A stretch of 64,000 nucleotides of DNA from Brevundimonas mediterranea (GCF_014196125.1 NZ_JACIDA010000001.1:186001-250000); one strand, 5' to 3'; positions 8,782 to 17,927 are shown, numbered from the stretch's first letter. Made by a program: numbers and translations. The notes: generated by a model from the letters alone, not told the origin.

Positions 8782-9711
8782 ATGAAGCCCGCCGCGCCGC
8801 CGCCGCTGAACGCCCTGCGCACCTTCGAGGCCTTCGCCCGCCACGGCAGCATGACCCGCGCCGCCGCCGAGCTTTGCGTCACCCATGGCGCGGTCAGCCG
8901 CCAGATCGCGGCCCTGCAGGCCTCGCTGGGCGCGGTGCTGGTGTCGGGTCCGCGTCACGCTCTGATCCTGACCGAGGCGGGATCGCAGTTGGCCGAGCGC
9001 CTGACCCCGGCCTTCGGCGCCATAGCCGACGCGGTTCAGGCGACCCGTCACGGCGCCGCGCGCGAGATCGAGATCTCCTGCCTGGGCACCTTCGCGCTGA
9101 AATGGCTGATCCCCCGCCTGCCGGGGTTTCTGGAAGCCCATCCCGAGGTGCGGGTGCGGTTGTCGGAATCCTATTCGCCGGTCGATTATCGGCGCGACCG
9201 GTTTGACGGCGCCATCCGCATCGTCGAGCCGGACGAGGTTCATCCGCGCGCCCAGGCGACACGTTTTCTGCCGCAGCATCAGGGACCGGTCGGGGCCCCT
9301 GAGGTGATGGCGCGGCTGCCGACCCTGGCGGCCGTGGCCGGCGCCCCGCGTCTGCGCTCGGCCACCTTCCGTCGCGCCTGGCCGGCCTGGGCCGCCCTGG
9401 TGGGCCTGGACCTGCCCCCGCCCAAGGTGGAGCGCGAGTTCGCCCATAATCACTCGATGGTCGAGGCCGCCGTGTCCGGCATGGGCGTCGCCATTGCGCC
9501 CTGGGCCTTCGTGGCGCCGGACGTCGTGGCAGGGCGGCTGGCGGCCCCCTTCGGCTTCGTCGAACGTCCGTCCTGGTTCGCCTTCCTGCGCCCCGAGGGC
9601 CGCCGGGACGCCGCTGTGGACGCCTTCCGCGACTGGCTGGTGGTGGAAGGCGCGCTCAGCCCCCCGCCGCCTATTCTTTCGACAGATCCTGACGCTGGAA
9701 CCAGGCGATAG
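8782..9711 (+). CDS. LysR-family transcriptional regulator (GcvA-like)
   Basis: The 309-residue protein starts with a LysR winged helix-turn-helix: PPLNALRTFEAFARHGSMTRAAAELCVTHGAVSRQIAALQ, residues about 6-45. A periplasmic-binding-type effector domain follows. The PLNALRTFEA opening is typical of GcvA/AmpR-type regulators. The target is unknown; no metabolic gene is divergent. The ATG at 8782 follows GAGGGGAA. Its last 41 bases overlap the 3' end of the convergent ABC permease gene. Confidence 0.85.
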   Translation: MKPAAPPPLNALRTFEAFARHGSMTRAAAELCVTHGAVSRQIAALQASLGAVLVSGPRHALILTEAGSQLAERLTPAFGAIADAVQATRHGAAREIEISCLGTFALKWLIPRLPGFLEAHPEVRVRLSESYSPVDYRRDRFDGAIRIVEPDEVHPRAQATRFLPQHQGPVGAPEVMARLPTLAAVAGAPRLRSATFRRAWPAWAALVGLDLPPPKVEREFAHNHSMVEAAVSGMGVAIAPWAFVAPDVVAGRLAAPFGFVERPSWFAFLRPEGRRDAAVDAFRDWLVVEGALSPPPPILSTDPDAGTRR

Positions 9712-10528
9712 AGGCCGCGACCGGCACGACGCACCACAGGGTCAGGCTGACGATCGCCTTCATGACCGCGCCTTCGGGCAGGGGCATGGGGCCGGGAGAG
9801 ACGGCGGCCTTCAGCGTGTCATAGGCCAGACCCGGCAGAAGCAGTTGGGAGGCCCAGTCGGTCGGCGCCCAGCCGATCACGGGCGTCAGCGGTCCCCCGA
9901 GGATGGACTGGGCGAAGCCCAGGGCCCAGGGCACGAACAGGGCCGCCAGCAGCGAACGGCTGACCACCGCCGCCAGCAGGGCGATGAGGCCGTACTGGAC
10001 GATGCGGATATAGGACAGCAGCCCGGTCAGAAGGAACTGGCCCAGATCGAAGTCGGACAGGTCGAAGCTCATCGGCCGCCCGGCGACCACGGCCTGGGAG
10101 ATGAAGAAGATGAAGGCGGCGATCAGCATGGCCAGCATGGCGATCATGGCCAGGGCCTTCATCACCCCGATCTTGCCCAGCAGCAGCCAGGGGCGGCCGT
10201 TGCGCGCGCTGATCAGCCGCCAGGTCTCCCAACGATAGTCGCCGGCGTAGACGCTGGCCGCGGCCAGCAGCATGAAGACCAGCAGCACGCCGTTGGCGCC
10301 GTTGCCGGCGGCGAACTCCAAGGCCTCGGCCAGATTGACCGGCTGGTTCCCCAACGCCGCAGGCAGACTGGCCTTGGCCGCGAGGGCGTCGCCCTTGGTC
10401 TTGGTGATGATGTGGAAAGCCACGCCGCCGATGATGAACAGCAGCGGCGTCAGCAGCACGCTGAAGAAGACCGCTGTCCGGTTGCGAGAGACGCGATAGG
10501 CCTCCGATTTCAGTGCATCAACCAGCAT
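9671..10528 (-). CDS. ABC-2 type transporter permease
   Basis: A 285-residue inner-membrane protein with about six hydrophobic segments, starting with NRTAVFFSVLLTPLLFIIGGVAFHII. A predicted extracytoplasmic part follows the first helix, as in ABC-2 permeases of the ABC-2/NatB type. It is translated with the ATPase gene upstream: its start at 10528 overlaps the ATPase stop at 10518. Together they form a two-gene exporter of unknown substrate. Confidence 0.8.
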   Translation of the reverse strand: MLVDALKSEAYRVSRNRTAVFFSVLLTPLLFIIGGVAFHIITKTKGDALAAKASLPAALGNQPVNLAEALEFAAGNGANGVLLVFMLLAAASVYAGDYRWETWRLISARNGRPWLLLGKIGVMKALAMIAMLAMLIAAFIFFISQAVVAGRPMSFDLSDFDLGQFLLTGLLSYIRIVQYGLIALLAAVVSRSLLAALFVPWALGFAQSILGGPLTPVIGWAPTDWASQLLLPGLAYDTLKAAVSPGPMPLPEGAVMKAIVSLTLWCVVPVAASIAWFQRQDLSKE

Positions 10529-11444
10529 GATCGGCCCCCTTCACAGGCGTGCCCTGCACCCCGGTCCAGCCGGTCTCGCTCATGAAGACGTCCTCCAGGT
10601 CGGCGCCGATCCAGCGGGCCTCCTCGATCTCGACCCCGGCCTCGACCAGGGCGCGGATTGTCGCCGCAGCCTCGGCGCGGGGCACGGCGGCGATCAGGGC
10701 GTCGCCGTCCAGCGTCGCCCGGTCGCCCAGCACGCCCATGGCCCTGGCCAGGGGCGTGACCGACAGGCGCAGCCGCTCGCCCGAGGCCGTCAGGTCCGAG
10801 ACCCGGCCCTCGGTGATCACCTTGCCCTTGTTGAAGATGGCGACCCGGTCGCAGACGCGCTGGACTTCCTGAAGCTGGTGGCTGGCCAGAATGATGGTCA
10901 CGCCGTCGTCGTCGGCCAGGCTGCGGATCAGGGCGCGCATCTCCTGGATGCCGGGGGGATCCATGCCGCTGGTCGGTTCATCCAGAATGACCAGGTCGGG
11001 CTTGGTCATCAGGGCGGCGGCCACGCCCAGCCGCTGCAGCATGCCGACCGAAAAGCCGCGCACCCGCCGGTCCGCCGCCTCGGTCAGGCCGACCCGTTTC
11101 AGCCAGGCCTCGATCTCGGCGATCGGCACGCCGCCGTGGGCGTAACCCAGCCAGACCAGCACCTGACGCGCCGTCATGAAGGGGGGAAAGCGCGGGGTTT
11201 CGATCATCGAGCCCATGCGGCGCGTCGCCGCCGGATCGCCGATCCGTCCGCCCATGACCGTGGCCTCGCCCCCGGTCGGGCGGATCAGGCCCAGCAGGGT
11301 GCGGAACAGGGTCGACTTGCCGGCGCCATTGGGGCCGAGGATGCCATAGACCCCGCCGCGCGGGATCGACAGGGTCAGGCCGTCCAGGGCCTTCACCGTC
11401 CCATAGGTCTTGGTCAGGCCGCGGATTTCGATGACGGTTTCCAT
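10518..11444 (-). CDS. ABC transporter ATP-binding protein
   Basis: A 308-residue ATPase partner of the permease that follows. Walker A GPNGAGKST is at residues 37-45. The signature position reads FSVGM instead of LSGGQ, a substitution seen in ABC-2 exporters of this class. Walker B is DLVILDEPTSGMDP, and SHQLQEV holds the switch His. The frame is open further upstream, but METVIEIRGL at 11444 is the natural start. The C-terminal 80 residues form the accessory domain typical of this exporter class. Confidence 0.88.
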   Translation of the reverse strand: METVIEIRGLTKTYGTVKALDGLTLSIPRGGVYGILGPNGAGKSTLFRTLLGLIRPTGGEATVMGGRIGDPAATRRMGSMIETPRFPPFMTARQVLVWLGYAHGGVPIAEIEAWLKRVGLTEAADRRVRGFSVGMLQRLGVAAALMTKPDLVILDEPTSGMDPPGIQEMRALIRSLADDDGVTIILASHQLQEVQRVCDRVAIFNKGKVITEGRVSDLTASGERLRLSVTPLARAMGVLGDRATLDGDALIAAVPRAEAAATIRALVEAGVEIEEARWIGADLEDVFMSETGWTGVQGTPVKGADHAG

Positions 11445-11543
11445 GAGGCGAGCTTGGCGTGCGAACGCGGTTCCCACAAGCCGTCGTGCGGCTGTCGCCC
11501 ATTAAGTTTAGGCAATGGTTCCGTGTCGCTTCGGAGTTCGCCC

Positions 11544-12800
11544 ATGTCTCGCTTCCTTACGCCCGCCCTGGCGCTCGCCGCCACACTGGCGGTTGCGTCC
11601 TGCGCCGGGACGCCGGCCTCGACCGCGCCGGTCGCGCAATCCCCGGTCGTTTCGACCGTTGCGACTCAGGTCGACCGTCCGGACCGGGTGATTCTGATCT
11701 CCATCGATGGTTTCCGCCCCGACTATCTGGGCCAGGGCGCGACCCCGGTTCTGGACGGCCTGGTCGCCGGGGGAGCCTTCGGGCCGATGCGTCCGTCCTT
11801 TCCCAGCGTGACCTTCCCCAACCACTATACCCTGGTCACCGGCCTGCATCCGGACCATCACGGCGTCGTCTCCAACCGGTTCACCGACGCCGAACTGGGC
11901 GTCTTCACCATGGCCAGCAAGGAGAGCGGCTTCTGGGATCAGGCCGAGCCGATCTGGGTCACGGCCGAGAAGGCGGGCGTCCGCACCGGGACCATGTTCT
12001 GGCCGGGATCCGAGGTCGAGATCCACGGTGTAAGGCCCAGCCGCTGGGCGCCCTTCGACAAGTCGATGTCGGGCGATGCCCGCGTGGATCGGGTCCTGTC
12101 CTGGCTGGACCTGCCCGCCGATCAACGGCCGAAGTTCGAGACCCTCTATTTCGACATCGTCGACACCGCAGGTCACCACTATGGGCCGGATGCGGTCGAG
12201 ACCCGCGCCGCCGTCGCCTCGGTGGACGCCTCCATCGGCCGGCTGATCGAGGGATTGAAGGCGCGGGGCGTGTATGACCGCGCCCTGCTGGTCCTTGTGT
12301 CCGACCACGGCATGGCCGCCACCTCGCCGGATCGGGTGGTGTGGATCGACGACATCATCGACCCGGCCTTGCTTCAGATCGGTTACGGCGGCGCGGTCCT
12401 GACCGCCGACCCCGCGCCGGGCCGCGCGGCCGAGGTGCAGCAGAAACTGGTGGGCCGTCATCCGCACATGGAATGCTGGAACAAGGCCGACGTCCCCGCC
12501 CGCCTGGTCTATGGCTCCAATCCGCGCGTGGCTCAGGTCGTCTGCCTGGTCGAGACCGGCTGGCTGACGGCCACGCGCGACCGGCCCGTCACGCAACCCG
12601 GCGGCGCCCACGGCTATGACAATCAGGCGCCCGAGATGCAGGCCCTGTTCATCGCCCACGGTCCCGGCGTCATCCCCGGCCGGCGCCTGACCGACCTCGA
12701 CAGCGTCGATGTCCAACCCTTCCTGGCCCGCATGCTGGGCGTCATCGCGCCCCAGGGCGACGGCCGGGCCGAGGACACTCTGCCGATCACCACGCGGTAG
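11544..12800 (+). CDS. Lipoprotein nucleotide pyrophosphatase/phosphodiesterase (alkaline phosphatase superfamily)
   Basis: The 418-residue product has a lipoprotein signal peptide with lipobox AVASC near residue 20 and belongs to the type I phosphodiesterase (ENPP-like) family. The metal site and nucleophile are visible. SIDGFRPDYL gives the first Asp, and the Thr in SFPSVTFPNHYTLVTG is the nucleophile. DTAGHHYGPD, VSDHGM and GAHGYDN supply the other metal ligands. It probably hydrolyses phosphodiester or pyrophosphate bonds in the periplasm. A much longer open frame runs in from upstream, but only this part is coding. Confidence 0.85.
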   Translation: MSRFLTPALALAATLAVASCAGTPASTAPVAQSPVVSTVATQVDRPDRVILISIDGFRPDYLGQGATPVLDGLVAGGAFGPMRPSFPSVTFPNHYTLVTGLHPDHHGVVSNRFTDAELGVFTMASKESGFWDQAEPIWVTAEKAGVRTGTMFWPGSEVEIHGVRPSRWAPFDKSMSGDARVDRVLSWLDLPADQRPKFETLYFDIVDTAGHHYGPDAVETRAAVASVDASIGRLIEGLKARGVYDRALLVLVSDHGMAATSPDRVVWIDDIIDPALLQIGYGGAVLTADPAPGRAAEVQQKLVGRHPHMECWNKADVPARLVYGSNPRVAQVVCLVETGWLTATRDRPVTQPGGAHGYDNQAPEMQALFIAHGPGVIPGRRLTDLDSVDVQPFLARMLGVIAPQGDGRAEDTLPITTR

Positions 12801-12821
12801 AACGCCGGCTTCGTGACCAAG

Positions 12822-12888
12822 ACCCTCTCCCGCTTGCGGGAAAGACCATCCCCGGCGTCCGCGCAGCGGACCAGGCTCGGAGAGGGAA
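12822..12888. repeat. Short imperfect palindrome after the phosphodiesterase gene
   Basis: CCTCTCCC near 12824 pairs with GGAGAGG near 12880, with smaller inner hairpins (CCCGCTTGCGGG, GTCCGCGCAGCGGAC). This is the same style of dispersed intergenic palindrome as at 25332-25475, and it may double as a terminator. Confidence 0.45.
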
Positions 12889-12933
12889 GTGTTCTTCCAG
12901 AAGCCAGCAAGGGTCATCATCACCGCCGGAGTC

Positions 12934-13511
12934 GCCCCCTCCGTCACGGCGCTCCGCGCCGCGCCACCTCCCCCAAGGGGGGAGGATCTCCGTCATCCCA
13001 TTCCTCCCCCCTTGGGGGAGGTGGATCGCCGCGCAGCGGCGAGACGGAGGGGGCCCGAACGTGATCAACAACCCCGCCCAACTGTCACAATGACGCTGGT
13101 CTCACCCCAGCAATTCCAACCCCTTGTCAGATTCTCGCTCCGACTTCCCCGCCAGGGTTTCCCAGCCCCCTATAATCACTCCCGGTCTCGTCGCTTGGAG
13201 GGCTCGCTTGGCCTGCGACCTTGCGGCGGCGGGAGCGGATGGAACGGGAGCGGGGGTGCAACTCCCCCGCGCCGGCGGCGACACATGGTGCGCCGCTGGA
13301 GGGTCGAGGGGGATACTCGGCCGGACTCGGGACAGGGTTCGCAGACCCTGCCGACCCGTCGCAGGCTTATGGGGTTAGGCGATAAGACCGCCACCGCTCG
13401 GCGCCCCGAGCTTGCAGGCCAACCAACCGCGCGGGGCGTCAAACCTTCGTCGAAACGGTACTCAAAACACAAACCTCCGGGCGAAGGCCCGGCGCCCCGC
13501 CCAGCCCTCCA
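12934..13511 (+). repeat. Dispersed repeat, copy 1 (about 578 bp)
   Basis: This block recurs inverted at 31329-31895, with roughly nine of ten bases identical by eye. The first 121 bp (12934-13054) is a nested palindrome: GCCCCCTCCGTC at the left end pairs with GACGGAGGGGGC at the right, and CCACCTCCCCC pairs with GGGGGAGGTGG inside it. The remaining ~430 bp has no convincing gene. It holds a perfect TATAAT at 13171 and several stems kept in both copies. The copies differ by a short insertion near 13058-13070 and scattered substitutions. The block ends 57 bp before the gene at 13568. Confidence 0.85.
13183..13500 (+). ncRNA. Candidate structured RNA inside repeat copy 1
   Basis: TATAAT at 13171-13176 could start an RNA near 13183, though no good -35 is seen. 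A closing stem pairs GCCTGCGAC (13211-13219) with GTCGCAGGC (13358-13366). Inside lie GCGGGGG/CCCCCGC (13250-13256 with 13264-13270) and CAGGGT/ACCCTG (13333-13338 with 13345-13350). After it come CTTAT/ATAAG and a CCGGGC/GCCCGG hairpin. The CAGGGT stem is changed in copy 2 but remains paired. The family is not recognised; it could be a free RNA or a mobile 5' leader of the downstream gene. Confidence 0.4.
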
Positions 13512-13567
13512 TGAACTTCGCAGCGAAAGCGCGAGGACGATCAGACCTGTCCTGAAAGGAGCCGTTG

Positions 13568-13789
13568 ATGGCCCGCCCCAAACCCCGTCGCCCCAGACCC
13601 GGTCGTGGCCTGCCGCCGGAGAAAAGGCTCAGTCCCGAGGAACGGGCGGAAGACGAACGTCTGCGCGAGCAACTCAGGTTCAACTGTGACCGACTGGACG
13701 CCATACTGGCGGCAAAATGGGCTGCTGTGCAGGAGAGGCGACGTCTTGAGGCCGAACAGCCTACGGCAACCGACGATCCCTGGTTCTAG
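13568..13789 (+). CDS. Small basic hypothetical protein (73 aa)
   Basis: The product starts with a basic Pro/Arg tract (MARPKPRRPRPGRG). A highly charged helical segment follows (residues about 19-62, KRLSPEERAEDERLREQLRFNCDRLDAILAAKWAAVQERRR) that could form a short coiled coil. AAGGAG lies just upstream of the ATG. Its TAG shares CTAG with the udk stop. It lies directly after repeat copy 1 in the same direction. No function is recognised. Confidence 0.6.
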   Translation: MARPKPRRPRPGRGLPPEKRLSPEERAEDERLREQLRFNCDRLDAILAAKWAAVQERRRLEAEQPTATDDPWF

Positions 13790-14433
13790 GCGTCCAGCAG
13801 CGGCTGGAGCAGCGGATGAGCCAGGACCGGCGCGGCCAGACGCACCACGGCCTGCGGATCCTCCAGCCGCACCGCCGCCGTGGCGTCGGCGATGATGAAG
13901 TCGGCGTGGGTGCGCGACGGCTCGGTCAGCCGTTCGTGGCCGGGCCGCACCGTGGCCAGATACTGGGCCACGACCGAATCCGCCGAACGGCCGCGTTCGG
14001 ACTGGTCACGCAACAGGCGGCGGATGAAACGGATGTCGGACGGGGTGTCGACGAAGACCCGGATGTCGAACAGTGCCGTCAGTTCTGGGGTGCACAGCAC
14101 ATGGGTGCCCTCGACGATCACCACCGCGCTGGCGGGGATCGGCTCGCCGCCCGGCTCGCGACCATGGTGGATGAAGGAATAGACCGGCGCCGTCACCGCA
14201 CGCCCGGCCTTCAGCTCCTTCAGGTCGGCGATCATCAGGGCGTGATCACGCGCCGCCACATCGTCGAAGTCGAATGTGGCCGCGTCGAAGCCGGGCAGGG
14301 AGGCGGCGTCCCGATAATAGGAATCCTCGCGCACCAGCACGGCCTTGCCCTCCGGCAGGGCCGAGACCAGGGCCTCGGCCAGGGTGCTCTTGCCCGAGCC
14401 GGAGCCCCCCGTGATCGCGATCAATATGGTCAT
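13786..14433 (-). CDS. udk: Uridine kinase
   Basis: Uridine kinase phosphorylates uridine or cytidine in pyrimidine salvage. The P-loop GGSGSGKST is at residues 9-17. REDSYYRD, the HHGREP segment and VVIVEGTHVL match the family's substrate and acceptor regions. The 215-residue length is normal. It is a single gene, convergent with the small gene at 13568. Confidence 0.85.
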   Translation of the reverse strand: MTILIAITGGSGSGKSTLAEALVSALPEGKAVLVREDSYYRDAASLPGFDAATFDFDDVAARDHALMIADLKELKAGRAVTAPVYSFIHHGREPGGEPIPASAVVIVEGTHVLCTPELTALFDIRVFVDTPSDIRFIRRLLRDQSERGRSADSVVAQYLATVRPGHERLTEPSRTHADFIIADATAAVRLEDPQAVVRLAAPVLAHPLLQPLLDA

Positions 14434-14622
14434 GGCCGGCCTTCTAGAACGTCGACGAAGCCTGCGCCACAGCGGCTTGCGCGAGCAGCCCCCGCCAGAC
14501 GATCCGGGGACGATCCGTCGCGCCGGACCTTCCGTCGGTCACGTTGCTTATCGCCGATAACCAAGTTAGCGTCCGGGCAAGCGTCGCCTCGAGCAGACGC
14601 ATCCATAGGAACAGGAAACGAC

Positions 14623-16257
14623 ATGCTGGGCTTGATGCAGGACTGGCCGCTGACGGTCGACAAGATCATCGACCACGCCAAACACTGGCACGGCGACCGC
14701 GAGGTGGTGACGCGCTCGGTCGAGGGACCGATCGTCCGCACCACCTACGGCCGGATTCACGACCGGGCCAGGCGCGTCTCCAACGCCCTCAAGGCCTGGG
14801 GGATCGCGCCCGGCGACCGCGTCGCCACCCTGGCCTGGAACACCGACAAACATATCGAGACCTGGTACGGCGTCATGGGGATCGGCGCGGTCTGCCACAC
14901 CCTGAACCCGCGCCTGTTCCCCGAGCAGCTGGTCTACATCATCAACCACGCCGAGGACCGGGTCATCTTCACCGACCTGACCTTCGTGCCGTTGCTGGAA
15001 GCCATCCTGCCGCACCTGCCCAAGGTCGAGCGCGTCATCATCATGACCGACGACGCCCATATGCCGCAGACGGCTCTGCCCCGGGCCGAGGCCTATGAGA
15101 CGGTGATCGCGGGTCAGTCGGCCGAGGTGGTCTGGGGCGACTTCGACGAACAGACCGCCTGCGGCCTGTGCTACACCTCGGGCACCACGGGCCATCCCAA
15201 GGGCGTGCTCTATTCGCACCGCTCGAACTTCATCCATACCCTGCTGGGCCTGCAGTCCACCGTCCTGGGCGCCACGCCCAACGAGGTGATCCTGCCCGTC
15301 GTGCCGATGTTCCACGCCAACGCCTGGGGCATCGCCTTCGGCGGACCGGCGGCGGGCGCCAAACTGGTCATGCCGGGCGCCAAGATGGACGGCGCCTCGA
15401 TCTACGAACTGCTGGAGAGCGAGAAGGTCACCTTCTCCGCCGCCGTGCCCACCGTCTGGCAGGGGCTGCTGGGCCATATGAAGCAGAACGACCTGCGGCT
15501 CTCGACGGTCAAGCGCGTGCTGATCGGCGGCTCCGCCGTGCCCGAAAGCCTGATCCGCGCCTTCCACGACGATTATGGGATCGAGGTGCTGCAGGGCTGG
15601 GGCATGACCGAGACCTCGCCCATCGGCACCCTGTCGAACATGACCCCCGAACTGGCGGACAAACCGTTCGAGGAACAGCTGAAATGGCGCGTCAAACAGG
15701 GCACGCCGCCGCTGGGCGTCGAGCTGAAGCTCAAGAACGACGCCGGGGCGACCCTGCCGCACGACGGCGCGACCTTCGGCCATCTGATGGTCAAGGGCCC
15801 GACCGTCGCCCGCGCCTATTTCCGCGAGGAGGGCGACATCGTCGACGACGAGGGCTTCTTCGACACCGGGGACGTGGCGACGGTCGACGACCTGGGCTTC
15901 ATGCAGATCACCGACCGGTCCAAGGACGTGATCAAGTCGGGCGGCGAATGGATCAGCTCCATCGAGATCGAGAACATCGCCGTCGGCCACCCGAAGGTCG
16001 AGCTGGCCGCCGTCATCGGCGCCGCCCACGCCAAATGGGACGAACGGCCGGTCCTGATCGTGCGGCTCAAGGACGGCGAGACCCTGGACAAGCAGGAGCA
16101 TCTCGCCTTCCTGCACGGCAAGATCGCCAAATGGTGGATGCCCGACGACGTGGTCGCCGTGGACGAGATTCCGCTGGGCGCCACCGGCAAGATCGACAAG
16201 AAGCTTCTGCGCGAGCGGATGAAGGACTACCGCTTGCCAGAGACCCAGCCTGGTTGA
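14623..16257 (+). CDS. Fatty-acid--CoA ligase (AlkK-like)
   Basis: A 544-residue acyl-CoA synthetase of the AMP-forming family that activates medium- to long-chain fatty acids for beta-oxidation. The P-loop-like motif TSGTTGHPKG is at residues 185-194. GWGMTE (about 326-331) and the adenylate-binding DTGDVATVDDLGFMQITDRSKD are present, as is the catalytic Lys near the end in GATGKIDKK. The opening MLGLMQDWPLTVDKIIDHAKHWHG and INHAEDRVIF closely resemble AlkK of alkane degraders. The ATG follows AGGAA. Confidence 0.85.
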   Translation: MLGLMQDWPLTVDKIIDHAKHWHGDREVVTRSVEGPIVRTTYGRIHDRARRVSNALKAWGIAPGDRVATLAWNTDKHIETWYGVMGIGAVCHTLNPRLFPEQLVYIINHAEDRVIFTDLTFVPLLEAILPHLPKVERVIIMTDDAHMPQTALPRAEAYETVIAGQSAEVVWGDFDEQTACGLCYTSGTTGHPKGVLYSHRSNFIHTLLGLQSTVLGATPNEVILPVVPMFHANAWGIAFGGPAAGAKLVMPGAKMDGASIYELLESEKVTFSAAVPTVWQGLLGHMKQNDLRLSTVKRVLIGGSAVPESLIRAFHDDYGIEVLQGWGMTETSPIGTLSNMTPELADKPFEEQLKWRVKQGTPPLGVELKLKNDAGATLPHDGATFGHLMVKGPTVARAYFREEGDIVDDEGFFDTGDVATVDDLGFMQITDRSKDVIKSGGEWISSIEIENIAVGHPKVELAAVIGAAHAKWDERPVLIVRLKDGETLDKQEHLAFLHGKIAKWWMPDDVVAVDEIPLGATGKIDKKLLRERMKDYRLPETQPG

Positions 16258-16272
16258 AGATCCGGAGCGCCG

Positions 16273-16959
16273 ATGTCGTCGAACAAGCCTGTCCCCGCCC
16301 TGATCCCATGGCTGACCGCCCTGACGGCGGCCGCCCCGGTCCTGGTGGTCGCGGCCATGGCGGCGACCCTGTTCGGCGGCGTTGACCGGGCCGTCACCTA
16401 TGATCTGCTGACCTGGACCGTGGCGCGAGGCCTGGCCTGGGTCGGGATGGCGGCGGCCCTGCTCGTGCTGGCCCTGGCGCTGCGCGACCTCGGCCGGCGC
16501 TGGATCTTCGCCGCTGTCGCCCTGGTCCTGGCCGGCGCGACCCTGGCGGTGTTTCTGCATCAGGGACAGCGGCTGGCCCAGCCGACACCGCGCGACATCA
16601 GCACCAATGTGGCCGAACCCCCGGCCTACAGTCGCCTGTCGGCCCTGCATCCGGACGCGTCCGACGTGACCGGCCCCGAATCCTGTTCGGCCGCCCGTTC
16701 GATCCCGACCCAGGTCCTGGCCCAGCAGGCCGTCTCGGCCCTGGTCGACGCCGGCTTCCCCATCGTCCGCGCCTCGACCTTCGAGGTCGAGGGCGTTCAC
16801 GAAGGCGCCTGGTTCGGCTTCGCCTATGACGCCGTCGTGCGCATCCGCCCGGGCCGCACCGACATCCGCGTCGCCGCCCGCGACCCGCGCCCCGACGGCG
16901 GCGCGACCTGCCGTCTGATGGACAAGATCGTCACCGCCCTGGAAGACGAGATTCGCTAG
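16273..16959 (+). CDS. DUF1499-family membrane protein
   Basis: The 228-residue product has three hydrophobic helices (about residues 12-33, 45-67 and 76-95). A C-terminal soluble domain of the DUF1499 type follows (PPAYSRLSALHPDASDVTG through RPDGGATCRLMDKIVTALEDEIR). Function unknown. It starts 15 bp after the acyl-CoA ligase and is probably co-transcribed. Its stop shares CTAG with the convergent hydrolase gene. Confidence 0.75.
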   Translation: MSSNKPVPALIPWLTALTAAAPVLVVAAMAATLFGGVDRAVTYDLLTWTVARGLAWVGMAAALLVLALALRDLGRRWIFAAVALVLAGATLAVFLHQGQRLAQPTPRDISTNVAEPPAYSRLSALHPDASDVTGPESCSAARSIPTQVLAQQAVSALVDAGFPIVRASTFEVEGVHEGAWFGFAYDAVVRIRPGRTDIRVAARDPRPDGGATCRLMDKIVTALEDEIR

Positions 16960-17858
16960 GCTAGGTCGAATACGGCGCCCAGACCCGGCTCCGGCTCTGC
17001 GGTCGCCGCCCCGTCCTCAACCAGTTTGATCAGATGGGCCAGGACCGACAGCGACGCCGCCGGCCACAGCCGCTGATCCACCGCCGCATAGAGGACCGGG
17101 ACCATCTCGGCCACGCGCCGATCTCCCGCCTTCAGCCGCGCCAGCACCTGGGCCTCCCGCTCCAGCCGGTGCGCCCGATAGGCGGCTAAGAAGGGCGCAG
17201 GCTTTATCACCGGGGGGCCGTGCGTCGGCCACAGGGTGGCGAAGTCGCGGGCGATCACCGCATCCAGGCTGGCCATGTAATCGCGCATGTTTCCGTCCGG
17301 CGGCGCCACCACCGTCGTCGCCCAGCCCATGACGTGATCGCCGCTGAACAGGGCGTTCTCCTCCCTCAGCATGAAGGCCATGTGATTTGACGCATGGCCG
17401 GGCGTGAACATCGCCTCTATCGTCCAGCCGTCGCCCTCGATGATTTCGCCGCCCGTCAGAACCTGATCAGGCGCAAAGACCGCGTCCTCCTCCTCGTCCA
17501 GCCTGCCCGAGGCGTGCGTTTCCTGCGCCGGCGGCTGGGCGGCCAGGATCACGGCGCCGGTCCTCTCGGCGAAGGGGCGGGCGAGGGGGGCGTGATCGCG
17601 ATGCGTATGGGTCACCAGCACATGGCTGACCGTCCGCCCCTCCACAGCCGCCATCAGGGCCTCCAGGTGCGCCGGGTCCAGCGGACCCGGATCGATCACC
17701 GCCACCGCCGATCCCGCCTCGGGCCGCCCGACCACATAGGTCCCTGTGCCGGTGAAGGTGAACGGTCCCGGATTGTTCGCGATCACCCGCTGGATCAGGG
17801 GTGAAACCTGGTCGCGCCGCCCGTAGGCGAAGTCGAACTCACGCACGAAGAGAATCAC
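16956..17858 (-). CDS. MBL-fold metallo-hydrolase (LACTB2-like)
   Basis: A 300-residue metallo-beta-lactamase-fold hydrolase. The zinc motif HTHRDH is at residues 84-89. The further ligands lie in FTPGHASNHMAF and SGDHVMGW, and LWPTHGPPVIKP is the late motif of the LACTB2/glyoxalase II-like branch, whose members cut nucleic acid or thioesters. The real substrate cannot be told. The C-terminal winged-helix-like tail is also typical of this branch. Confidence 0.85.
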   Translation of the reverse strand: MILFVREFDFAYGRRDQVSPLIQRVIANNPGPFTFTGTGTYVVGRPEAGSAVAVIDPGPLDPAHLEALMAAVEGRTVSHVLVTHTHRDHAPLARPFAERTGAVILAAQPPAQETHASGRLDEEEDAVFAPDQVLTGGEIIEGDGWTIEAMFTPGHASNHMAFMLREENALFSGDHVMGWATTVVAPPDGNMRDYMASLDAVIARDFATLWPTHGPPVIKPAPFLAAYRAHRLEREAQVLARLKAGDRRVAEMVPVLYAAVDQRLWPAASLSVLAHLIKLVEDGAATAEPEPGLGAVFDLA

Positions 17859-17927
17859 CGCCAGCCGCTCCGAAGGTGGCGCGAGCCTTGCCTTAACGCC
17901 TTGGTAACCTCTGCCGGAGCGCCCGCC

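Noticed and set aside
10527-12800. A 757-codon plus-strand frame
   Set aside because: Only the part from 11544 encodes the phosphodiesterase. The upstream part is antisense to the ABC ATPase gene.
13124-13378. A conserved reading frame in both repeat copies (starting MSDSRSDFPARV)
   Set aside because: It has only a TTG start and no ribosome-binding site, and ends differently in the two copies. Most differences between the copies change the amino acid, while RNA pairing is kept.
13455-13500. A terminator read on the minus strand: GCCGGGC hairpin followed by TTTTGTGTTTTG
   Set aside because: It would have to end udk beyond a convergent gene. It is better explained as the last hairpin of the repeated structured block, though minus-strand use cannot be excluded.
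14566-16800. A 744-codon minus-strand frame opposite the acyl-CoA ligase
   Set aside because: The plus-strand acyl-CoA ligase motifs are unambiguous, and the minus frame has no recognisable domain.
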